A DNA stretch of 64,000 bases from Thermothielavioides terrestris NRRL 8126 (Eukaryota > Ascomycota > Sordariomycetes > Sordariales > Chaetomiaceae). The notes beneath the pieces were generated by a model. That model had not been told where the DNA came from and searched no databases. It saw only the letters and a program-made list of their open reading frames with translations. The translations under genes were made by a program, and so were the position numbers. Shown here one piece after another: positions 54,994 through 64,000 of the stretch; position 1 is the stretch's first letter; each line of letters starts with the position of its first letter. The DNA is taken from positions 9,300,001-9,364,000 of the forward strand of contig NC_016457.1 in assembly GCF_000226115.1 (NCBI RefSeq). Reading direction: 5' to 3'.

Positions 54994-55794
54994 CGTGGGG
55001 GGCGTTGCGAGAGGAACTATTGGAGGTTTGGGAGTGTCGCTTGAATCACGGACGAAGCTGAAAATAGGCTGCTCTACGTGGTGAGGAGGTAGACGCGTGA
55101 CGGTTCACTACCGGAGGGCAGTCGACTACCTTGGAAAAGTTAAGAAAGACTGCCTGCCCGCCCTGCCCCCTCTCCTCCCCGCTGACGGCGGCTTGGCAGA
55201 TGAAACTCAGCTGCCTGGAGCCTCGCTGCAGCCCTCGGAGCCTCAAATCCTCCTGAAATTCCGCCCCCACAAGGCTGCGCAGACGACTTGGCGATGCAAC
55301 GCCACCTCCCCGGTGCCCTATCAAGCACACGTGGCCGCCTACCACACATAAGGCGGCCAACTTGGTCCGGCCATCGCTTCACAGTAGCCTTCCTTGTTGA
55401 TGTTCGTCCAGCGATGTAGGACGTCGCGGATTGAGACAAGGGGTCCGCTGTCGGCCTCTTGTCCTTTGACTCCATGTGGGTGGAACAAAGCGTTGGACCG
55501 CCAGTCGACGCTCTGCCTCTGTCCGAATCCGTGCTCCTCAAAGAGACTCTAACAGCATTGTCCCATTGAGTTTCGGAATTGCTTCGCCCTGACCTGGCGT
55601 TTGGGTCTTTGTCTCAACTGTCACTGAGTACTAGCAACCCACTGGCAGCGCGTAGATACATTTGCAATGGCACTCTGCTGATGTTCACACCGACGGATGC
55701 TCGTTCCAACGAAGCCCCCGGCCAGAACCGTGAGTTAATCTTCGTGCTCTCCCAGCCCCTATTCATTTCCACTCACCCGCCACCTACCCTCAAC
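54994..55794. other. Intergenic, about 800 bp, divergent HET/kinase promoter
   Basis: No gene. The frame in front of 55795 is open to 55579 but looks like leader sequence. Confidence 0.55.
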
Positions 55795-58038
55795 ATGAGC
55801 GCTACCAATCTCCCGTTCTTGCGGTTTCAACAGGAGACTACATACAATTTCCGAATTTTCCGGGAGGAAGGGCGTTTTCCCCACCCTACCACCGCACAGG
55901 CGCGTCGGGGAACTGTGAGATTCCCCAAGCGAGGCCAGTTCCCGGGCCTGAGGGCGAGATGGCGCAGACGGCGTCATCGCCTCGACAAATACCTCCCCCA
56001 CCCTAACGAACCCAGCATTGGATGCGACGAGAACAGGGACGAAGCGAAGCGGGCGCGTAAGCGTCTGCAGCGGTTGCTTAGGCCTCACCACCTCCGCTTG
56101 CGGGAAACGCTTGGCTGGGGCGGCAACGGCATTGCCGGTCTGTACTACCATACCCGGCAGGACCGCACGCGCGAATATTTCGTCGCCAAGTACAGCATCA
56201 GACCCGACCCCTCTTATACCGAGGCATTGATGCAGGAGAAGGACCAACTAGAGGTGCGTGTTACCAATCAGGATGGCTCGCTCGGGCCTTGTTCATGCTG
56301 ACCGAGCGTGGGATGGCATAACTAGATTTATCAAGGCGCTCTTCACATCGTTCAGCTTAAGGAGCCCTCGTTCCCCCTAAGCCCACCGCCGTGTCCGGAC
56401 ACGGATGTTTCGGATGGTGACGAGGAGGAGTCAGACAGCGATAAAAAGTCCGCCAGCCGGGAGAAATCTGATAGCCAAAAGAACCCCGAGAAAAAGGGAC
56501 CGCCGCCCGCCGCCCCGGGTGCTCCCGCCCAGCCACCACCTCCAAATGACGTCTTGTTCCTCGAATATCTCGGCCGCGGCAACCTCCACAAGCTCATCCT
56601 GGCGGTGAATCGTAACCAAAGCTCCTTCCCAAACCGAGTGCTGTGGCTGATCTTTCAATGTCGTGAGTGTCTCAATACCCATTCCGCCCAGCGTGGATCT
56701 CTGCTCACAACCCGGCGGCTGGAGTGATCCAAATGTGCATTGCCCTCGAGTACCCGCCTGGCTTAGACATGGGTCTCGACCCACCCATGGATATCGATGG
56801 GACGGTGAACGGAGAATATGTCAGCGAACGCATCTTCGACAACGTAGTACCGGAAGCCGACAACGAGGCAGGAGGATCAGAGGGCCATGACGCAGATGAT
56901 AGTGCAGACGACGACTCGGAGGCCGACAACGAGGCAGAAGCATTAGAGGATCATGGCGCAGATAATAGTGCAGGCGGCGGCTCGGGTGCCGGGAGCCAGC
57001 CCGAGCCATTCCCTGGCATGGGCATGGTCCATTTCGACATTGACCCACTGAACAGTTGAGTAGCATATCGGGACTTTTTGGAATGGGGACAGCCGCTCAC
57101 TCGTCCTCGGCAGTCTTTGTGGGTAACCTGAACACCGGCCCGGCTCACGACCGCCACGCTCTGGTGCCCGTCTTGAAGCTGGGCGACTTTGGGAGTGCTC
57201 ATGAAATCGATGACCAAGTTCTCAGTGATGAGTATGGCGAACCTGAAAACGAGCTTTTGTTTCTCCCAGTAGCAGGGCTTTCGAACACTAATGTCCCTAC
57301 TCTAGGGAGAAAATATGGAAGTTACGACGAGCCGGAAAAGTCCAGTACAAAACGCCGGTAAGTACCTTAGACCTCGTGCTTCGACGACGAATCCCGTGCT
57401 CTGCGAGGGCTTTTCACTGTCCTGGGCTAGCTGACACCGCCACTCCCCAGGAGCAATTCACTGAAGAATGGGATTGGATGATTGGTCGTTTTGATGAAGC
57501 GTCACTGGTCCGGAAAACAGCGGGCAAGTATGGCTGGCACACCAACCTGTACCAGCTCGCCTTGGTAAGTCCCGGGCGGCAGCGGTCACGCACCCTCCCC
57601 CAACCTTCAGGTACTCACCCCCATCACCAACCGACCAACACCGCTAACCTCCCTCATCCCCCAAACCAGGTAATGGCATGCCTGATAACACTGCGCTACC
57701 CGCTAAACCCGCCGCGGGCGGACCCGATCACGATCCGGGACCCGGCCGACCCGAGGCGCGAGATCGAGGTGATGTCGTACGGCGCGTACCTGCTGGGGCG
57801 GCGGTTCGCGCACGTGGACGCGAAGCTGCGCCGGCTGGTGGCGCAGTGCCTGTGCGACGAGCCGGCGCACCGCCCGCGCCTGGCCACGCTGCAGGCCGCC
57901 GTCGCGCGCGAGCTGCATCCCTCCCGCGTGTGGGAAGGCAGGGACGCCGACGCCGAGGTCGACCAGTGGGTGCGGGGTAATATTGCGGCGCCGGCGGCGG
58001 GGCCGCCGCAGCCGAGGCATTGGGTTGATCGGAATTGA
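55795..58038 (+). CDS. Divergent protein kinase A (HFDIDP type)
   Basis: 592 aa from seven exons: 55795-56253, 56326-56662, 56725-57054, 57114-57231, 57306-57357, 57451-57564, 57670-58038. Kinase motifs: RETLGWGGNGIAGLYY (Gly loop), YFVAKYS (Lys), hinge VLFLEYLGRGNLHKLI, catalytic loop VHFDIDPLN (HRD Arg replaced by Phe, Asp and Asn kept), LKLGDFGSA (DFG), activation-loop end QYKTPEQFTEEWDW (APE-like), C-lobe CLCDEPAHRPRL. An acidic insert (EADNEAGGSEGHDADDSADD) lies in the middle. Donor GTTGAG after PLN and acceptor GGAG before IQMCIA are the weakest joins, chosen to match gene B. It lies next to the HET gene. Confidence 0.82.
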
Positions 58039-59094
58039 TGGGTGATAGGTGGTTCGAAAAGGTTTGAAAGAGAGGGAGAGGGGGGACGGGGGAAGGGGCG
58101 TGCGTTGGTGTAAGTATAGAGACTCAGTGGCTTCACACAGGTACTGCTGGCAGTGTTGTGAGAGCGGGAAGAAGCGGGTACTTGGCTGGTTGGTGGTTGG
58201 CGAAGTGGATTGCATAGTCCTTAGGAGGTCTTGCCTGAGGAGCTCCGTTCGATGATTTTCGCACCACAACGTTTTGGCTAGCCAGTGCTACACAACGGGC
58301 AAGATTCCTTGTTTGAAACAATAATACTTCCGGTGTAACCGATAATTACTCATTCCTTCAGTTACTTTTAGTCTAGAGATCAGCAAACCCACTGGCGGTT
58401 GCCGTGTTTGGAGAGATACAGGGATGGACGCCGATGAGGTGCTGGTGTGTGACTAGACCTTTCAGATATGGCAGCTGGTCTGTTCAGCTCTGATATACCA
58501 GGCGGCGAAACGAACGAAAATAAGGGTTTGAGTGGCGGCTTCTCTGTCTCGAGCGTCTCGTTCACAGCGTGTCGAGCTGATCTCCATCCTCCAGCACTAA
58601 TCAACTGCAAGCGACTTGGGGTGGACGGAGTGAGGCCGGGGGTATGTAGATTGGGCCGCCCCCAGAATTCCAGCAGTTGTCTAGGCAAAAGTCCGTCGTA
58701 CTGATCACTGTTGTTTGACCCCTGCTGGGTGGTAGCCCAGCCACTTCACACGAGAACAATTAGACAAAGGGTCAAAGGCTCAAAGCCAAGGGCGAGCCGC
58801 CGTACCCGACACGCTCTTTGGTATCTCGATGAACCATCGAAGGCCTTTCCGAATGCGTCAATTCAACAATGCCGTCCCTCTCCAGCGGTCTTTCTTCCTT
58901 CGACGGTCGTCACGGTCTCCGTTTCTCTTTGTGGAGGCTTAAGGGTGCAACTACTTGAGGGAGTCACTGAGCTCGCGGCGCGATGGTTCCGCCCGACAGG
59001 CCAAATGTCACTGACGGCTTGATCTCAAGCTCGAGTAGCGACTTTCAAGACGGTCTATTTGAATTGAAAGTTCAGGAAGTCAGAACAGCCCACC
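58039..59094. other. Intergenic, about 1.05 kb, between tandem kinases
   Basis: No gene seen. The stretch is long enough for separate promoters. Confidence 0.55.
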
Positions 59095-61127
59095 ATGGCC
59101 GCTCCTGCCGCTCCGCCGAATCTGGACGATCTGCAGAGAAGAGCCGCGTATGAATTTGAGCAGTACAGGCAGAGGGGCGCCGTAGTCCGAGATGTGGACT
59201 GCACCACACAGCAAGCCCTGGCTTACCAGGCGTCGATACCTCGACAGGGCGCTTACCCTGGTCTGACGCATCCGAACCCGGGCTCCGCGCCCGTCTTGCG
59301 AAGGTTTCCCAATCGGGTCATAAATCCTCCAACCCCCCGGGATCGTCCCGCCGTCACGCGAAAGATCAAGCTCCAGCTCTCCCATCGCAGCCTTCGCTTT
59401 GAGAGGTGGCTCGGATGGGGGGGCAACGGTTTGGCTTCGCTCTTCTATCTCGACAGCGCCACGCAGCGGGTCCCCCGAAGAGGGAGGCGGACCTATTTTG
59501 TGGTCAAGTCTTGTCTTACACTGGATGCCGGCTCAACTAGAGCGCTTCGAAGGGAAAATGCCAGAACCCGCGTACGACGATGCTGCATCCCCCCTTCTCT
59601 CCTCTATTCCCCTTCTCGGCCGGCTGACGTCAGGGCATACAACAGATGTTCCGAGGCCTCAAACACTTCGTCCAGCTCAAAACCTTCCCCAACACTGTGC
59701 AGCTGCGGAGATCCGCGCGCCTCGGGGGGCAGGCAAATCTTCAGCCCAGCCAAATCAGGACCAACGACATCATGTTGCTCGAATACCTCCCGCGCGGCAG
59801 CCTGTACAAAGCTCTTGTCGTTGCGGAAAGGGACCATCTCACGTTTCAAACCAGGCTGCTCTGGGAAATATTCCACTGCCGTACGTCAGACTCGTCAGCG
59901 TTTCCCCTTTTAGCTGGACCAGCTGACACATCCTCCCGTTTGTGTGCCCAGTCGTACAATCTACCATTGCAATGGCGTATCCACCCACCCAGCATCCGGC
60001 CCTGTACCCTGGCGGACTTGACGCTGCGGCCCCGGTGATGGAGGTTTTTCCGCCGGGAAACATTCCCACCCCTAGTCGCTTCGTCCACTTCGACATCGAC
60101 CCAACGAACAGTAAGTGCTCGACGATCAGTCTTGTGCGGCATCTCTAGCCTCGAGCTTCCGCCAACTAACAACTGAACCAGTCCTCGTCGGCGGGAATGA
60201 CCCAACGGTGGACCCTGACCACCCGGTAGCCCCGGTGATGAAACTGAGCGACTTCGGTATCGCTTCCGAAGTCACGGATGCTGTCCGAGCCAACGGGTGA
60301 GGTTGCCCCTTTTGCAACTGGCGGAACGGAGCTGGAGACTGACGCGGTGCATTTCAGGGAGCGAGCGCTGCACTTCAGGCGCCTCGCAAAACACAAGTTC
60401 TTCATGCCGGTAAGAGTCCCGTCTCCGAGCACCCCCTCCTGTTTCTGGAATCGCGCTACTTACCGAAGACCGCACCCTGGTCTGGCAGGAACAATTCACA
60501 AAGGAGTGGGACTGGGTTCCTCTCGGGTACCACCTGTACGCCGGAGCCCCGTGGCCGACCACGGTCGCGGGGCAGTGGGGATGGGCAAGCAACCTGTTTC
60601 AGGTGGGCTTGGTAAGTGTACCTTCACTTGAGGTGCCTCGCAGGGCACCAGCGTCGTAGTCTGGGTTACGAGAACCGCCGCTGACGTCTCAGGTCATGGC
60701 CTGCCTCATCACCCAATGTTATCCGCCCTGCCCACCGGTCCCCGGGCTCATCTGGATATTCCATCCAGAGTACGTCATAGGGGATGCGGAAGACGAAGAG
60801 GAAGATGACCCCCCCAAGCACCCGCCGGTTCACGCAGGCCAAGTTGCGGGGAAAACAGACCGAAATAACGTCTCAAAATACATCGCTGTTTGGTCATACG
60901 GCGAGTATCTCCTTCACGAGAACGTGCCTTGGAAGAAGGACAACAACCGCTATCTGCTAGAGCAGGTGGCCGAGTGTCTGTGCGACGAGCCGAGATATAG
61001 GCCACGTCTCAACCACCTAAAAATCCGAATTGAGACGAGTTTGGCCGCCAATCAACCACTTTGGGGTCGGGGCAACACCGACGAGGACACACGCCGGCTA
61101 GTGGCGCGGCTCTTCGATCGGCCGTAG
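59095..61127 (+). CDS. Divergent protein kinase B (tandem paralogue of A)
   Basis: 531 aa from seven exons: 59095-59571, 59646-59880, 59952-60110, 60182-60296, 60358-60409, 60489-60611, 60693-61127. Motifs parallel gene A: ERWLGWGGNGLASLFYL, YFVVKSC, MLLEYLPRGSLYKAL, VHFDIDPTN, MKLSDFGIASEV, FMPEQFTKEWDW, CLCDEPRYRPRLNHL. Intron phases (0,1,1,2,0,0) and the 52-nt fifth exon equal those of gene A, so they are duplicates. Identity outside the motifs looks low, an old duplication. The substrate is unknown; retained Lys, Asp, Asn and DFG suggest activity. Confidence 0.82.
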
Positions 61128-61655
61128 CGAAAGCGCAGATATAGTCGGGGTTAAACCGGGGGCGGAGATTTGTCAACGCTGGGATTCAGAAGGAGCAAAT
61201 GGCGCTGGTTGGGATAGAAGGAAAGACTGTAGTATATTCATCAGCATATCTGTACCTTGCGCATTGCAGAATGGAACGGCATGCTCAACCTTACCTTCCG
61301 TCCCTGCGGTTCCTGTGCCACACGCCGGTGCATACCTCCCTACGTAACACACGCACGCCACGCACCTGCCGGACACTGTTCCGGACATCGGGCGGGGGAT
61401 TCCGGCGTGGGCCCTCCGACCTGCACCGGCGAGCGTTAAATTGTCCCCGTCAACCTCTAGCAGACGCAGAATTGCACACCGTCTACCATCACACCTTTTC
61501 TCACCCCATCTCTCCTGCGTCTTCCAATCTTCAAGCCATCCCATCTCGCCGCTCGCCGTGAGCATCACCGCTCCTCCTCCTCGAATCAAAAGAACAAACT
61601 ATAAGCCCCCACCCCCGTCCTAGCACCAACAACAGCACCACCAACAGCAGCGACA
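61128..61655. other. Intergenic, about 530 bp
   Basis: No gene seen; the last 150 bp or so are the C-rich leader of the EthD-like gene. Confidence 0.55.
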
Positions 61656-62826
61656 ATGCCACCCCCTCCGCCCTCGCAAAACCAGGCAAAAAGACCAGGC
61701 GCCATCCTCGTCGCGTCCCGCCCCCGCTCCGCCGCGCCAGCCCGCCACAGTCATAATCATAACAACAACAATAATAACAATACCACGACCTTCGACCTCG
61801 CCGGCTGGTACGAAGAGACACACCTCCCCGAGATGCTCGCCACGGGCGGGGTGCGGCGGGCCGGGCTATACGCGCTTGTTGATGCCACTGCTCCGGACCG
61901 CGGGGACGAGGATGGAGATGGGGATGGTGGTCGGGGGGAAAGAAAGTGGGGTGCCGAAGTGGAGGGTCCGTCGATGCCCTTCCTTGCTGTGTACTCGCTC
62001 GACGACATGGGCTGGCTGCATGAGGAAGGGTGTGGGTTCTGGCGGGTGAGGCTGCATGTTGAGTTGGGCGATGGGGAGGGGAGGAGGAGGGGTGTGTTTG
62101 AGCTGGCTGAGTTTGAGACGCGGTTTTGGGAGGTTGTTGCCGGGCCGGTGGAGTGGGGAGGTGAGGAGGGGCGTGGTGGTCGTGAGGGAGATGGTGATGA
62201 AGGTTGGTACAGTACCTGCCGTTCTTGCCCTTGCTTCTGGAACGCAGACGTGGGATATGCCTGGGAGGCGTGAGCGGACATGAGCACAGAGCTGGCCAGG
62301 AATTTGGTGTTAACGTACTTGGGCGCGAAGGAGGTGGAAGGGAAGGATGTGGAGGGCCTGCTGCGTCCTTCGTGGCTGACTTTAGGGGCTGCTGGACGAG
62401 TGCGGTCAACTCTGCTCAGGGTTGACGTGACGCGCCCGGGTCAGCCCTCCGTCAAGGGCACGAAAAGTGAGGACAAGTCACATCTGGAGGTTTTCGAGGA
62501 GAGGTACTTGTGCTTGGTAAGTCTAATTTCCTTGACGCAGTTACGGGTTCAGCTCTGACTAACACGACGCCTACCCTTCAAGCGCGAGGTTTCCGATGCC
62601 GAGATCAATATGTCAAAGGCCAATGGATTGAAGATCCTCAAGTACGCACTCTTGCATGCGTCTTGAATTCCTTATCGAACATTCATTTGGCGTTCGCATC
62701 CCCCTGCTTAGACTTGTCGCCCTTCGACCGGAACATCCACCAACCGGCCAAAAGAACCCCTACGGCAGTGATAGATCCGGTTTTCCTGCTTTCATTGTTA
62801 ATTTCGCGTTTCGAACAGACGGGTGA
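61656..62826 (+). CDS. EthD-like (dimeric alpha/beta barrel) protein, four exons
   Basis: 315 aa: 61656-62202, 62290-62516, 62583-62641, 62712-62826. N-terminal half: GAILVASRP, then FDLAGWYEETHLPEMLATGG and RRAGLYALVD, PFLAVYSLDDMGWLHEEG, the EthD/antibiotic-monooxygenase-like ferredoxin fold. An Asn run (NHNNNNNNNT) lies near residue 35. A second repeat begins LARNLVLTYLGAKEVEGKD and RVRSTLLRVDVTRPG. The last two small exons read REVSDAEINMSKANGLKILK and LVALRPEHPPTGQKNPYG, ending FAFRTDG. Donor GTTGGT of intron 1 is weak. Catalytic role unknown. Confidence 0.7.
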
Positions 62827-62827
62827 T

Positions 62828-62860
62828 GGGGTTGGGGGGGGTTGGGGGGGGGGGGGGGGG
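62828..62860 (+). repeat. Poly(G) tract (runs of G, longest 17)
   Basis: GGGG TT-separated G runs ending in 17 G, immediately after the EthD-like stop codon. Could form a G-quadruplex or be sequencing slippage. Confidence 0.8.
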
Positions 62861-64000
62861 AAAGGAGGCAGATGACCAGTTGACCGGGTTGCGCTGCGGC
62901 CCGGGAGGCTCCGAGCCGCCCACTCCGCCCAGTTCTTCCCTGTCCGTGTTGACGAGCCGGACGTGCCTCACCGCGGTGATCCTTTGCCGCAGCACGACCG
63001 AAGCATGTCGAAGGCCATGCGCCATGAGGGTTCTCTGGGAATTCATCGTGATTGCGTGGTTTAGGGTGATGGGAAAAGGACGCTGGGCAATTGAATTTGA
63101 AGCTGAGTTTGAGCTGTAAAGTTGGGTGTTGCAGACTGATGTTTGAGTTCCAATTTCTGGACTTGCTCTTTCAGAGTCTCTGTTCTCAAAACACATTCAG
63201 TAACGGAAAAGCGATGACACATCGGTTGCCAGGCCCAAACCAAGGCCGCCCTGGGCCGCTCGAGAAATGGATGACGTCAGAAGGCACCCCCATTTTCAGG
63301 CAGACAGTGATTCATCATGCTGTGTGCAACACCCGGGAAAGCGGCAGGCGCGGCCCGCTTCAATGGGTCAGGCAACCAGCAGCATGGACTGCCCTAACTG
63401 CCTCAGGAGTGGCTGCTCGCAGGGTGCGCGAATCTGCCAGCCTGTCTGCCCCTTCCATCCTGTGCCCAATCCACAACCTTCGCGGCCGGACATTCGAAGC
63501 GGGGTGCCGAGACACGCCGAAGGCAGACTCGAGAAAACGGTCAGAGTCAAAAGTGCGATTGGCGCAGCATGAATTGGGGGCAATCACACCTGCATAGCGG
63601 GGAACCTATTGCCCCAATCGCGGTCGAATTCGGGGAGGCAACCCTGCATCAGGCCTTGCTGCGGGTGACGGCCCCCATGGGCTGGATGGCGCCACGAAGA
63701 ACGGCGGGAGACGAGAGTGCGAGGCTCTCTCAGGCACGCAAGCGTCTACTTATACCTTCCGTTGTTTTCCCATCCGGATACCGGATCCTGAACCAGTCCG
63801 ACAATTTCCAATTACCACCGCGCTAAGACAGGCCGGTTCGACCAACCGGCCAAGAGGTTGAGTCAGCCTTCCAATTGCGCATCCCATCCGTTGCGCCCAT
63901 TACTGACTTAGTCCAGGCCCTGCCAATTGATCGTTCGCCCGCGGGGGCAACGTACGCCCCCGCCAAGTTAGCCAAATTCAGGTTCCACAGCCATGGGCTG
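62861..64000. other. Right end of window, no gene recognised
   Basis: Short open frames on both strands (longest about 168 codons) carry no recognisable motifs. A gene starting beyond 64000 may use this as its promoter. Confidence 0.5.

Noticed and set aside
53548..55044. 498-codon plus-strand frame opposite the HET gene
   Set aside because: Arg/Pro/Val-rich shadow; the HET domain is on the minus strand.

Overview
The window is genomic DNA of a filamentous ascomycete, most likely in the Sordariales and possibly near the Chaetomiaceae. It is GC-rich, genes are split by 55-130 nt GT...AG introns, secreted plant-biomass enzymes are present, and an AT-rich retrotransposon is full of C-to-T type damage as left by repeat-induced point mutation (RIP). 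Exon joins given here were read by hand from splice signals and frame continuity.

Left part (1-13.2 kb): a cellobiose dehydrogenase running off the window edge and an AA9 lytic polysaccharide monooxygenase, both on the minus strand, form a likely electron donor/acceptor pair. Then come a small unknown gene, a wrecked polyketide synthase (PKS) C-terminus (KR and ACP) with a short inverted block inside it, and a secreted SH3b-muramidase-like enzyme.

13.2-21.6 kb: a secreted DUF4419 protein gene is broken by a 7,047-bp Ty1/Copia-type LTR retrotransposon. It has 202-bp LTRs and a perfect TCAGG target duplication, and removing it restores the reading frame. The host gene also has an upstream frameshift.

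22.4-33.1 kb: a small gene whose Cys-rich tail is interrupted by an in-frame TGA; GTP cyclohydrolase I diverging from a 1,193-aa four-domain fusion (methyltransferase-like, FAD oxidoreductase, P-loop kinase-like, adenine phosphoribosyltransferase-like); then a short-chain dehydrogenase and an aldehyde dehydrogenase, together a possible small metabolic cluster. A second PKS relic (KS fragment) follows.

34.7-48.4 kb: two tandem APH-type kinases, the second fused to a CENP-B/transposase-type DNA-binding domain and preceded by two copies of its own start region acting as minimal uORFs; an unknown gene; a DUF1996 secreted protein; an OCH1-like glycosyltransferase; a small probably mitochondrial protein; an unknown small protein; and a type-B carboxylesterase.

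49.7-62.8 kb: an Arg/Ser/Pro-rich protein with three 78-bp repeats; a second SH3b enzyme with an NlpC/P60 catalytic domain (partner in theme to the 12-kb muramidase); a HET-domain protein; two tandem divergent protein kinases with matching 7-exon structures; and an EthD-like four-exon gene. HET plus kinases suggest a recognition/defence neighbourhood, and the two SH3b enzymes suggest weapons against bacteria. No tRNA, rRNA or CRISPR was seen.
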